NCBI GenBank assembly: GCA_003576905.1
Contig: QEVG01000001.1
Location: forward strand, 62,001 to 126,000
Source: Planctomycetota bacterium
GTDB lineage: Bacteria > Planctomycetota > Phycisphaerae > UBA1845 > UTPLA1
DNA length: 64,000 nucleotides
Direction: 5' to 3'
The notes beneath the pieces are model-generated. The model saw only the letters and a program-made list of their open reading frames with translations, was not told where the DNA came from and searched no databases. Shown here piece after piece: positions 9,430 to 18,201 of the stretch (position 1 is the stretch's first letter; the number at the start of each line of letters is the position of its first letter). The position numbers were made by a program, and so were the translations under genes.

Positions 9430-11121
9430 ATGCACCGAAGGATCCTTGCGTCCGTGTTTCTTGTTTTCATCGGCGGCTTCGCGTGCCAACAGCCCAGTCA
9501 GACCACGAATAATTCGGCGATAGCGCCCGCCGCGGACGCCACAGGCAAGGCGGCCCCCCCACCCCTCTTCGAGGGGATGGGACATCACGCGCGAGCCATC
9601 ACCACGGACTCCCCACAGGCGCAGGCCTATTTCAACCAGGGGCTTACCTGGGCATACGCCTTCAACCACGACGAGGCGATTCGCTCGTTTGTGGAGGCCG
9701 CACGGCTCGATCCCGATTGCGCCATGGCTTGGTGGGGCGTCGCCCTCTGCAATGGCCCGCACATCAATAACCCGGTCATGACGCCGGCGCAGTCGAAACG
9801 GGCCTGGGATGCCCTGCAAAAAGCCCTCGCGCTGCGCGACAAGGCGAGCTACCCGGAATCGCGACTCATCGACGCCCTGGCTCGTCGCTACGCCGAGAAC
9901 CCGCCGGCCGACCGTCGCGCGCTCGACGAGGCCTATGCGGAGGCGATGAAGGCGGTCTACGAGATGGACGTCAATGATGCCGACATAGCAACATTGTACG
10001 CCGAGTCGCTGATGGACCTTCAGCCGTGGGACCTCTGGGAGCGCGGCGCACCAAAGGGGCGCACGCCCGAAGTCCTCGCCGCGCTGGAGCAGGCATTAAA
10101 AATTAACCCACGACATCCCGGAGCGGCCCACTTGTACATTCACGCCGTTGAGGCCTCGCCGCACCCTGAAAAGGCCAACGCCGCGGCCGACGTGCTTCGT
10201 ACGTTGGTGCCGATCTCCGGACACCTGGTCCACATGCCTTCGCACATCGACGTTCAGACCGGCCGATGGGCGCTGGCCGCGGACCAGAACGAGGCGGCAA
10301 TTAAGGCAGACGCGGCCTATCGCAAACTGTCGCCCCGGCAGGGCTTTTACGCGGTCTACATGGCCCACAACCATCACTTCCTCGCCTTTGCCGCCATGAT
10401 GGGAGGCCGAAGCAAGGTGGCGCTGGCCGCCGCGCGCGACATGGTAGCCGGGGTCCCGCCGGACTTTCTCCGCGAACAGCCCCAGTTCGTCGACCCTTAT
10501 ATGATGATCGTCTTTGACGTGCTCAAGCGCTTCGGGCGATGGGATGACATCCTCCGGGAACCGGCCCCTTCCGAAAAGCTCCCGATCAGCCGTGCGATGC
10601 ACCACTTTGCACGGGGCCTCGCCTATGCCGCAAAGGGCGAAATCGACCGGGCCACAAGCGAGCAGGAGACGTTCCGGGCGTCGGTGCGGAAAATCCCGTC
10701 CGATGCGCTCATGGCCATCAACCCAGCCCACAAGGTGCTCGCCGTCGCCGATCACATGCTGGCCGGCGAGATCGCATTTCGAAAGGGCGACATTGATGAA
10801 GCCGTTCGCCAACTCCACGAGAGTATCCGCGTCGAAGATACGCTGCTGTATATGGAGCCGCCCGAGTGGATCCAGCCGGTTCGCCATACTCTCGGCGCGG
10901 TGCTGATGCACGCCAAGCGATATTCTGAAGCCGAGCAAGTCTATCGTGAAGACCTGGCGAACTGGCCAGAGAACGCGTGGTCGCTGTTCGGACTCGCAAA
11001 GGCCCTTCGTGCCCAGGGCAAGTCTGCCGAGGCCGACCAGGTCGAACGGCGGTTCAAGGCGGCCTGGGCTCGGGCGGACGTGCAGATTGGATCAAGCTGC
11101 CTCTGCGTTCCGGCTCATTGA
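9430..11121 (+). CDS. TPR-repeat lipoprotein
   Basis: 563 residues with GGAGG eight bases before the ATG. The N-terminus is a lipoprotein signal peptide (MHRRILASVFLVFIGGFAC), with lipidation expected at Cys19. Tetratricopeptide-like helices follow: a first block near residues 55-110 (YAFNHDEAIRSFVEAARLDPDCAMAWW) and others in the middle and near the end (YSEAEQVYREDLANWPENAWSLFGLAKAL). This family occurs widely in planctomycetes and acidobacteria and has no settled function; TPRs usually scaffold protein complexes. Location is the inner or outer membrane, periplasmic side. It is transcribed divergently from glyQS. Confidence 0.88.
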   Translation: MHRRILASVFLVFIGGFACQQPSQTTNNSAIAPAADATGKAAPPPLFEGMGHHARAITTDSPQAQAYFNQGLTWAYAFNHDEAIRSFVEAARLDPDCAMAWWGVALCNGPHINNPVMTPAQSKRAWDALQKALALRDKASYPESRLIDALARRYAENPPADRRALDEAYAEAMKAVYEMDVNDADIATLYAESLMDLQPWDLWERGAPKGRTPEVLAALEQALKINPRHPGAAHLYIHAVEASPHPEKANAAADVLRTLVPISGHLVHMPSHIDVQTGRWALAADQNEAAIKADAAYRKLSPRQGFYAVYMAHNHHFLAFAAMMGGRSKVALAAARDMVAGVPPDFLREQPQFVDPYMMIVFDVLKRFGRWDDILREPAPSEKLPISRAMHHFARGLAYAAKGEIDRATSEQETFRASVRKIPSDALMAINPAHKVLAVADHMLAGEIAFRKGDIDEAVRQLHESIRVEDTLLYMEPPEWIQPVRHTLGAVLMHAKRYSEAEQVYREDLANWPENAWSLFGLAKALRAQGKSAEADQVERRFKAAWARADVQIGSSCLCVPAH

Positions 11122-11595
11122 TTCCACTGGTCAGCGCGAAACCAGACAGATCATATCCTGAAGCGTAAGAGCGCGCCGGCGTCCGCAGCATTACGTTCAC
11201 GAGTTCGACTACGGCTGTTGCGGCGTGAAATGCGCACGTTGCCGCCGCTCACCGCAACCCTACAAACGGAATCCGAGACCGCGCTGCCTGGGCCCGAGAA
11301 TATCGACTCGGCACACGCCACCCGTGCGGAAATACGGTTTGCTGACACCGGTCTCACCGGCTCGGCACCCGGTCTGCCCTTCGTTGATTGGGGAGCAGGA
11401 TGCCTGCTCGACGCGGCGCCTGGCGCCGAGAGCGAGGGGTGGAGTCGTGATCGTTGTGTTTGCCGATTACATCTCGCTGGAAATCAAGAAACGGGCGAAG
11501 ATCCTCATCCTGACTTTCTTCACGTACGCCGCGCTCTGTTAACGAGGAGTGCGCCCCGACGTATGCGGATACGAGCGGCCGCCGCTCGGTATCTC
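11122..11595. other. Intergenic region, no gene recognised
   Basis: About 470 bases between the TPR gene and the stop of the Fur-family gene. Open frames here (11225-11542 plus; 11354-11599 minus) lack a ribosome-binding site and any family resemblance, and the longer plus frame runs antisense into the Fur gene. I see no convincing terminator with a T-tract. Confidence 0.5.
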
Positions 11596-12117
11596 TCACG
11601 TCTTCTTCCGAACCTTTCCTTTACGCGAGAGCAGCATGCTGGCCCGTACCCCGACGGGGCAGGCGCGGACGCATGCTTCGCAGAGTCCCATGATGGCGAA
11701 GCGGTGCGACAGGGCATGAAACTGATGCTGGGCGGCGATCAAGGTGCGCAAACGCGTGACTTCGGCGGCATCGAACTCAACGATCCGGCCGCAGCGCCGG
11801 CATACCATGTGGTCGTGCGGGTCCTGTCCGTAGGTGTGCTCGTAGTGCACCTGTTTGTTTGAGAAGTGCACTTCCTTGACGATGCCGCAGGCGACGAGAA
11901 TCTTGAGTGATCGATAGATCGTGGCCTTGCCCACGCGATGTCCGGCCTGGCGCATGTCGAGAAGGAGCTGTTCGGCCTCGAAGTGCTCGTCGTTCTTCAT
12001 GACCGCGCGGAGGATCGCCTGTCGCTCCTCGGTGTACTTGAGGCCGCGGTCGCGGAGGTATTCGCGGAAGACGTTCTCCGCCGTCTCGATCACGCTGTCG
12101 CTGACTGCTCGCGCCAT
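11596..12117 (-). CDS. Fur-family metal-responsive transcriptional regulator
   Basis: 173 residues, slightly long for Fur. An N-terminal winged helix (YTEERQAILRAVMKNDEHFEAEQLLLDMR, then KATIYRSLKILVACGIV as recognition helix) is followed by the metal-binding dimerisation domain. HFSNKQVHYEHTYGQDPHDHMVCRRCGRIVEFD shows the His-rich Fur core, and two CxxC pairs (CRRC, CEAC) form the structural zinc site. It should repress iron (Fur), zinc (Zur) or peroxide (PerR) genes in response to metal; the sequence alone does not choose. The C-terminus ends in a short basic tail. It stands 31 bases downstream of the DHOD-like gene on the same strand, so read-through from the nifJ unit is possible. Confidence 0.92.
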   Translation of the reverse strand: MARAVSDSVIETAENVFREYLRDRGLKYTEERQAILRAVMKNDEHFEAEQLLLDMRQAGHRVGKATIYRSLKILVACGIVKEVHFSNKQVHYEHTYGQDPHDHMVCRRCGRIVEFDAAEVTRLRTLIAAQHQFHALSHRFAIMGLCEACVRACPVGVRASMLLSRKGKVRKKT

Positions 12118-12148
12118 GGGGCCACCATGGGCGGATCGTACCGCGGCG

Positions 12149-13141
12149 CTAATCCGCCTGCCAACTGTTCAGGATGCGCATGTAGTTGGCACGCTGATAG
12201 GCGGCGGGATCGCCGCACTTCAGAAGGCTCATGCTTCCCTGCATCTGCTGAAGCGACTCGTATTCGTGCTCCTCCAGCCATTGAGCGAGATCGCGCCGGA
12301 CCGTCTCAAGATACTCGGGGCCGTGTGAAAGCAGGGCCGAGACCATCTGCACGGCGTGCGCCCCGGCCATGACGCACCGGATCACTCCATCGGCACTATG
12401 GACACCGCCCGTGGCCGCCAGCGATGCACTCAGCCTGCCCGAAAGGACGCCGATCCAACGCAGCCGCAAGGGCAACTCCGACGGGCTGGACGGATTCACG
12501 CGGCGAAGTTCGAGCGATTCAATGTCGATCTCCGGATGATAGAAGCGATTGAAGAGAACAAGTGCGTCGATGCCGAGACGGTCAAGCCGATGGGCGAAGT
12601 TTGCCATCGACGAGTAAAAGGGCGACAGCTTCACGGCAAGCGGAATCTTCACCGCGTCGCAGACCGCCCGCACTACGTCGAGTTGCCGCCGCTCGATGGT
12701 TTCGCCCGACTCGTCGGTGTCGGTGGACAGGTCGTAGAGATTGAGTTCCAGCCCGTCGGCGCCGGCCTGTTCGATCAGCCTTGCATACCGCAGCCATCCG
12801 CCTTCGGACGTGCCGTTGAGTGATGCAATCACGGGGATGGAGACGGCCTTCTTAAGCTTACGGACCTGTTCCAGGTACTCGTCTGGTCCGAGCGAAAATT
12901 CCTCCGGCTGCGGCAGGTAGCTGAGGGCCTCGCCAAAGGACTCCGCGGCCGCTTCGATCGATCGGTGGACGGACATCTCTTCGCGAACAATCTGTTCTTC
13001 GAAGAGGGAGTGCATGACAAGCATCGGCGCTCCGGCATCTTCCAGCCGGCGCGCCGTGTCGAGATCATCAACCATCGGAGAAGCGCCCGGGACAAGCGGA
13101 TGCGGAAGCGTGAAACCCATGTAGGTTGTTGTCAGATTCAT
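12149..13141 (-). CDS. Dihydroorotate dehydrogenase-like FMN flavoprotein
   Basis: 330 residues. The ATG at 13141 overlaps the nifJ stop by four bases (ATGA) and has GGAGGTGG upstream, so the two are translationally coupled. It is a TIM-barrel flavoprotein: LTTTYMGFTLPHPLVPGASP near the N-terminus, IPVIASLNGTSEGGW, IPLAVKLSPFYSS and the FMN-phosphate loop TGGVHSADGVIRCVMAGAHAVQMVSAL near residue 265-295. The family is annotated as dihydroorotate dehydrogenase-like and commonly sits next to PFOR/NifJ genes. Its true substrate is not established. The context suggests that it exchanges electrons with the PFOR/ferredoxin pool rather than serving pyrimidine synthesis. Confidence 0.9.
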   Translation of the reverse strand: MNLTTTYMGFTLPHPLVPGASPMVDDLDTARRLEDAGAPMLVMHSLFEEQIVREEMSVHRSIEAAAESFGEALSYLPQPEEFSLGPDEYLEQVRKLKKAVSIPVIASLNGTSEGGWLRYARLIEQAGADGLELNLYDLSTDTDESGETIERRQLDVVRAVCDAVKIPLAVKLSPFYSSMANFAHRLDRLGIDALVLFNRFYHPEIDIESLELRRVNPSSPSELPLRLRWIGVLSGRLSASLAATGGVHSADGVIRCVMAGAHAVQMVSALLSHGPEYLETVRRDLAQWLEEHEYESLQQMQGSMSLLKCGDPAAYQRANYMRILNSWQAD

Positions 13142-16100
13142 TGGGCCACCTCCGCGACCGGCTGCCCGTCGCCCGTTTTGGGAAGGACGATTCGAGAGAG
13201 CTGTTCGTAAAGCGAGACGCGCCGGGCGGCGTGATCTCGCGCGGCCCGCGCCAGCAGCCTGAACCGCGCCGGATCGAGCTTCTCGACCATTCGGAAACGC
13301 GTCTCGTTTCTCATGAACTCTTCCACCGAGCACTTGCCGGGCACGCCGTCAATGATCAATGGCGGCTCACCTTGATCGACGCGCCGCGGATCGTAGCGAT
13401 AGAGCGGCAGGATGCCGGAGCTGACGGCGAGTTTCTGCTGCTCACAGCCGAACCTGAGATCATAACCATGGGCGATGCACGGGCTGTAGGCGATGATAAG
13501 GGCGGGCCCGTTGTAACTTGCCGCCTCGCGGAAGGCCTGAACCGTGTGGTTGTCCTTTGCGCCGAATGCGACGGAGGCGACATATACATGACCGTAGGTC
13601 ATGGCGATAAAGCCCAGATCCTTCTTGTGGACGCCTTTTCCGACCGTCGCGAACTTGGCGGCTGCGCCGAGCGGCGTGCTCTTCGACGCCTGTCCGCCGG
13701 TGTTGGAGTAAACCTCCGTATCCAGAACGAGCATCTTTAGGTCGCGCTGCATGGACAGGACGTGATCGAGCCCGCCGAATCCGATGTCGTAGGCCCAGCC
13801 GTCGCCGCCCAGCACCCAGACCATTTTCTGCACGAGGTAGTCGGCGACCTGTTCGAGCCGCCGCGCCACCGGATCCTCGACGTGTTTGAGCTTGTTCCGC
13901 AGCGCCACGATACGACGGCGCTGCGCGTCGATCGCGGTATCGGTGTCCTGAGGGGCGCCGAGAATCTCACCGACGATGGCCTCGCCCAGCGTGCCCGCCA
14001 GCTGCTGGAGCAAACCGCGGGCCTGCAGCGTGAGGGCGTCCAGGCTCAGGCGCATTCCGAAGCCGAACTCCGCGTTATCCTCGAAGAGGGAATTAGACCA
14101 CACAGGGCCCCTGCCCTCGGGATTCTTCGTGTAGGGCGTCGTCGGAAGATTGCCGCCGTAGATCGACGAACAACCCGTCGCGTTGGCGATCAGAATCCGA
14201 TCGCCGAACAGCTGCGTCATCAGCTTGACGTAGGGCGTCTCACCGCAGCCTGCGCAGGCCCCGGAATACTCGAAGAGGGGCAGCATGAACTGCGACCCCT
14301 TCGCATCGATGTGGGCTATTCGATCGCGCGGCGGGTCGGGGATGCGCAGGAAGTAGTCGTAGCTCTGGCGCTCCTCCTCCAGCACACCTCGAAGCGGCGT
14401 CATGTTGATCGCTTTGTGCTTTGGATTGCTCTTGTCCTTCGCGGGGCAGGTGCTCACGCACAGTTCGCAGCCGGTGCAGTCTTCGGGGGCGACCTGAATC
14501 GTAAACTTCCAGCCTTTGAAGTCGGGCGCGCGGTAGTCATTGCTTCGGAATGCCTGCGGGGCGTCTTTGAGCTGGTCGGATTCATACACTTTTGCGCGTA
14601 TCGCCGCGTGCGGACAAACCATCGCGCACTTGTTGCACTGGATGCAGATGTTGGGATCCCAGATGGGCACCGACTCCGCGATGGTCCGCTTCTCCCAGCG
14701 CGTCGTGCCGGTAGGCCATGTGCCGTCGACCGGCAGGGCCGATACCGGCAAGAGGTCGCCCTTGCCCGCCATCATGACGGCCGTAACGCGTCGGACGAAA
14801 TCGGGGGCGTTCTCCGCCACCATCGGCTCGCGCCCGAAGCGTACGGTCACGGCGTCCGGGATCTTCACTTCATAAAGCTGGCGCAGGGTGTCATCGACGG
14901 CGGCGAAGTTTCGCCGGACGACCTCATCCCCTTTCTTTCCGTAGGTCTTCTGAATGCTGCGCTTGATCTGGGCGATCGCCTCCTCGCGCGAGACCACCCC
15001 GGCGACCGCGAAGAAGCACGTCTGCATAATCGTATTGATGCGGCCGCCCATGCCCGACTCGGCAGCGACCTTGCGCGCGTCGATCACATAAAACTTCGGG
15101 CGCTTCTTAATAAGCTGCTCCTGCACTTCGCGGGGCAGGTGGTTCCAGACCTCGTCGGGACCGTGGGGTGCGTTGAGAAGAAACACGCCGCCGGCTTTGA
15201 GACTTTCGACAACCTCCAGCTTCTCAAGGAAGTGGAAATGATGGCAGGCAACGAAGTTGGCCGAGCGGATCAGGTAGGTGGAGCGAATCGGCCGGGGACC
15301 GAATCGCAGATGCGAAATGGTCATCGCGCCGGACTTCTTGGAGTCATAGACGAAGTAGCCCTGGACGGCGTTGTCGGTTTCCTCGCCGATGATCTTGATC
15401 GAGTTCTTGTTCGCACCGACCGTGCCGTCCGCGCCGAGGCCGAAGAAGACCGCCCGCACGACGTCAGCGGCCTCGATGTCCAAGTCCGGATCGAATCGAA
15501 GAGATGTATTCGTAACGTCGTCAATAATGCCGACCGTGAAGTGATTCTTGGGAACCGGCCTACCAAGTTCCTCGTAAACGGCGATCGCCATCGCGGGCGT
15601 GAATTCCTTCGAGGAAAGGCCGTACCGCCCGCCGATGACCTTGGGCCTCGCGGCAAACTTCGAAAGGCCCGTATCCTCGGCTTCGCGAAGGGCAGAGAGG
15701 ACGTCTATGTAAAGCGGCTCGCCGATCGCGCCGGGTTCCTTGGTCCGATCGAGCACCGCGATGGCCCGCGTCGAGGCCGGCAGTGCGGCCACAAAGTCGG
15801 GAATGGAAAACGGCCGGTAAAGCCGTACCGACAGGACGCCGACGCGCTCTCCGCGCTTGCACAGGTACTCCACAGTCTCACGCGTGGTCTCAACACCGGA
15901 ACCCATCTGCACGATCACGCGCTCAGCCTGGGAATCGCCGAAATAGTCGAATAGCCGATACGTGCGGCCGGTCCGCTCAGCGAAGCGGTTCATCGTCTTT
16001 TGAACGGTTTCAGCAAGACTCAGGTAGAATGGATTGCACGACTCCCTCGCCTGAAAGAAGGTGTCCGGGTTCTGAGCGGTCCCGCGAAGCACCGGCTTGT

Positions 16101-16731
16101 CGGGGGTCATGGCGCGTCCGCGATGCGCGGCGACCATACCGTCGTCAATCATGTAGCGAAGGTCGTCGTCGGTCAGGAAAGCGATCTTGGCCACTTCATG
16201 AGATGTCCGAAAGCCGTCGAAAAAGTGAAGAAAGGGTACCCGACTGTGCAGGGTGGCCGCCTGTCCGATGAGCGCGAAATCGTGGGCCTCCTGCACTGAG
16301 TTTGAACACAAGAGCGCGAAGCCGGTCTGACGGCAGGCCATTACGTCGGAGTGGTCGCCGAAAATCGAAAGCGCGTGCGTCGCGACGGTCCGGGCCGCTA
16401 CGTGCATGCAGAAGCTGGTCAGCTCGCCCGCGATCTTGTACATGTTGGGGATCATCAGAAGAAGGCCCTGCGACGCAGTAAAGGTCGTCGCCAGGCTACC
16501 CGTCTGGAGGGCGCCGTGGACGGAGGCGATGGCGCCGGCCTCGGATTGCATTTCCACGACGTCGGGGATGCAGTTCCAGATGTTGCGCTTGCGATGCGCC
16601 GACCATTCGTCGCAGAATTCCCCCATGGGCGACGACGGGGTGATCGGGTATATGACGATGACTTCGTTCGTCCGATGGGCGACGGAGGCCGCGGCTTCGT
16701 TTGCATCAACGGTGATCATTTCCTTTTTCAT
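13138..16731 (-). CDS. nifJ: Pyruvate:ferredoxin (flavodoxin) oxidoreductase
   Basis: 1197 residues from the ATG at 16731, matching the usual length; an upstream in-frame extension to 16962 is not conserved. GGGAGG lies 11 bases upstream, a slightly long spacing. The enzyme converts pyruvate and CoA to acetyl-CoA and CO2 while reducing ferredoxin or flavodoxin. Domains in order: pyrimidine/TPP domain (ANEAAASVAHRTNEVIVIYPITPSSPMGEF), transketolase-like and gamma domains (FGLGADGTVGANKNSIKIIGE), two [4Fe-4S] clusters (CIQCNKCAMVCP and CTGCELCVSTCP) and the C-terminal TPP-binding domain (CAGCGETPYVKL, GDGWAYDIGFGGLDHVL, NTGGQASKSTPLG). All cluster and cofactor motifs look intact. Confidence 0.97.
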   Translation of the reverse strand: MKKEMITVDANEAAASVAHRTNEVIVIYPITPSSPMGEFCDEWSAHRKRNIWNCIPDVVEMQSEAGAIASVHGALQTGSLATTFTASQGLLLMIPNMYKIAGELTSFCMHVAARTVATHALSIFGDHSDVMACRQTGFALLCSNSVQEAHDFALIGQAATLHSRVPFLHFFDGFRTSHEVAKIAFLTDDDLRYMIDDGMVAAHRGRAMTPDKPVLRGTAQNPDTFFQARESCNPFYLSLAETVQKTMNRFAERTGRTYRLFDYFGDSQAERVIVQMGSGVETTRETVEYLCKRGERVGVLSVRLYRPFSIPDFVAALPASTRAIAVLDRTKEPGAIGEPLYIDVLSALREAEDTGLSKFAARPKVIGGRYGLSSKEFTPAMAIAVYEELGRPVPKNHFTVGIIDDVTNTSLRFDPDLDIEAADVVRAVFFGLGADGTVGANKNSIKIIGEETDNAVQGYFVYDSKKSGAMTISHLRFGPRPIRSTYLIRSANFVACHHFHFLEKLEVVESLKAGGVFLLNAPHGPDEVWNHLPREVQEQLIKKRPKFYVIDARKVAAESGMGGRINTIMQTCFFAVAGVVSREEAIAQIKRSIQKTYGKKGDEVVRRNFAAVDDTLRQLYEVKIPDAVTVRFGREPMVAENAPDFVRRVTAVMMAGKGDLLPVSALPVDGTWPTGTTRWEKRTIAESVPIWDPNICIQCNKCAMVCPHAAIRAKVYESDQLKDAPQAFRSNDYRAPDFKGWKFTIQVAPEDCTGCELCVSTCPAKDKSNPKHKAINMTPLRGVLEEERQSYDYFLRIPDPPRDRIAHIDAKGSQFMLPLFEYSGACAGCGETPYVKLMTQLFGDRILIANATGCSSIYGGNLPTTPYTKNPEGRGPVWSNSLFEDNAEFGFGMRLSLDALTLQARGLLQQLAGTLGEAIVGEILGAPQDTDTAIDAQRRRIVALRNKLKHVEDPVARRLEQVADYLVQKMVWVLGGDGWAYDIGFGGLDHVLSMQRDLKMLVLDTEVYSNTGGQASKSTPLGAAAKFATVGKGVHKKDLGFIAMTYGHVYVASVAFGAKDNHTVQAFREAASYNGPALIIAYSPCIAHGYDLRFGCEQQKLAVSSGILPLYRYDPRRVDQGEPPLIIDGVPGKCSVEEFMRNETRFRMVEKLDPARFRLLARAARDHAARRVSLYEQLSRIVLPKTGDGQPVAEVAQ

Positions 16732-17112
16732 CGAGTCTCTGGCCTCCCTATGGATGGAAACGGGGCTCTCGTGACGGACGGTTCGTGTTCGCCGGCTGTT
16801 CGCCTCGGCCGACACCGGCTTTCCCCCGGTCACCTTCAGGGTTGAATCGTATTTTGAACCGTCCACGCGTTCCTCGGTTTGCGGTTTCGTCCGCCCGAAC
16901 GCTTGAGCCGAAAAGGTCCCGCGCGCTTGAATGGCTTGACCGCCCGCTTCTTGCCATTGCATCTAGCGTGCCAGACAGAAGGGCCCTTGAACAAGCCACA
17001 ATTCGTCGAAAAACGGCCTCATCGGAGCGATTGACGTGGTTTCCCTCCACTCGCCGGGTTAGAATTCCGCACTGGGATAGGGGTTTCGCCCACTTGCTCG
17101 CGGTGCCATAAA
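16732..17112. other. Divergent promoter region between nifJ and ferredoxin genes
   Basis: 381 bases between two divergent starts. It presumably drives both genes. A TAGAAT hexamer near 17061 could be a plus-strand -10 box, but no good -35 lies at the right distance. Nothing else is recognised. Confidence 0.4.
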
Positions 17113-17724
17113 ATGGCTGACTCTCCCTCCGATGACCAAGGACCCGTAAACCGCCGGAGGTTCTTCCGGGAGAGCCTTGCGCGGCTCGTGAACCCCGTCG
17201 CACGCATCGTTCAGAATCGCCTGCCCATTCCCCTGTCCGTCACCCGCGTTACGCTTCGACCGCCGGGCGCGTTGGCCGAGGCAGAGTTTCTCGACACGTG
17301 TTTTCGGTGCGGGTCGTGTGCGAACGCGTGCCCGGCCGATGCAATTGCGCTCATGCAAAGCTCCGAAGAGCTTCTCCAGGGGACTCCATACGTCGATCCG
17401 GACCGTCAGGCGTGCGTCATATGTGACGACCTGGCCTGCATAAAGGCCTGCCCCAGCGGCGCCCTGCGACGCGTAGACCGCTTTGAAATTCGCATGGGCC
17501 TGGCCGAGGTGAGTCACGACATCTGCATTCGGTCAGACGGCGAAGACTGCCGCATCTGTGTCGAGCGTTGCCCGCTGGGTGAGGTCGCAATCGGCGTTGA
17601 CGCGGACGGTTGCATTGCAGTTATCGATCCGGAGCCTGGCGGAAAGGGTTGCACGGGCTGCGGGGTGTGTCAACAGTATTGCCCGACGAAACCCGCGAAG
17701 GCCATCAAAATATTGCCGGTCTAA
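17113..17724 (+). CDS. NapF/NapG-like ferredoxin with four [4Fe-4S] motifs
   Basis: 203 residues. Four cysteine motifs for [4Fe-4S] clusters are visible: CFRCGSCANACP (about residue 58), CVICDDLACIKACP (about 97), CIRSDGEDCRICVERCP (about 138) and CTGCGVCQQYCP (about 182). The spacing pattern, including the odd second and third motifs, matches NapG/MauM/NapF-type ferredoxins. An N-terminal NRRRFFRESL resembles a twin-arginine motif, but the following stretch is only weakly hydrophobic, so export is uncertain. The gene is divergent from nifJ and may supply or accept its electrons, though NapG-like proteins also act beside quinol oxidation. No nitrate reductase gene is nearby. Confidence 0.85.
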   Translation: MADSPSDDQGPVNRRRFFRESLARLVNPVARIVQNRLPIPLSVTRVTLRPPGALAEAEFLDTCFRCGSCANACPADAIALMQSSEELLQGTPYVDPDRQACVICDDLACIKACPSGALRRVDRFEIRMGLAEVSHDICIRSDGEDCRICVERCPLGEVAIGVDADGCIAVIDPEPGGKGCTGCGVCQQYCPTKPAKAIKILPV

Positions 17725-17739
17725 TGCGCCCCGAACCTG

Positions 17740-18084
17740 TCACGTGAACACTCCTTCTCCGCCTTCAGGCCCGTAAAAAACTACCCAGACCACGAGATCG
17801 TCTGAAAACTCTTCAAACCGATGGACGATACCGGCGGGCACGAATAGAAAGTCGCCCGGGCTGAAAGGCGCGCGCGATCCGCCGCAGACGAATGTGCCGC
17901 GTCCACTGACGACGACATACATCTCATCGCGCGCGTGCGGTTGCTGCGGATCGTGCCCGCGGGGAGCGTACAGCTCGACCGTAATACTGCCCCGCTCGAA
18001 AAGCGTAACAAACCGGGCACCGTTGGGCTGCGGAAGTTGCGTAAGACCCTGAGCGACCGAGAGGTGCATGCCGGCTTCCGCCAT
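17740..18084 (-). CDS. Small cupin-domain protein
   Basis: 114 residues, preceded by AGGGG eight bases from the ATG. A single cupin barrel is visible: GHDPQQPHARDEMYVVVSGRGTF carries the first metal-binding motif (H..H.....E) and PFSPGDFLFVPAGIVHRFEEF the second (H). Small cupins bind a metal and serve many roles (sensor, isomerase, dioxygenase), and the sequence does not distinguish them. It ends 15 bases from the converging ferredoxin gene. Confidence 0.85.
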   Translation of the reverse strand: MAEAGMHLSVAQGLTQLPQPNGARFVTLFERGSITVELYAPRGHDPQQPHARDEMYVVVSGRGTFVCGGSRAPFSPGDFLFVPAGIVHRFEEFSDDLVVWVVFYGPEGGEGVFT

Positions 18085-18201
18085 TCGCCGAACCCCTGCC
18101 GGGTGAGGATTAGCTCAAACCCCGGACGATTGACGATCGTTGCGTACGACACTTGCAAGCGAATCTAAGCACGCGTATTCGCCATTGCCGCATATACAAC
18201 G

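Noticed and set aside
11218-11862. Plus-strand frame of about 214 codons before and across the Fur-family gene
   Set aside because: Half is antisense to the Fur-family gene, and the rest lacks coding features.
13762-15954. 730-codon open frame on the plus strand
   Set aside because: It is antisense to nifJ; high GC at third codon positions creates long open frames opposite real genes. No family resemblance or ribosome-binding site.
16732-16962. Longer N-terminus for nifJ
   Set aside because: Extra residues are not PFOR-like; the family start MKKEMITVDANEAAA fits 16731.
17113-17200. Twin-arginine signal on the ferredoxin
   Set aside because: RRRFF is present but the hydrophobic stretch after it is weak, so I do not call export.
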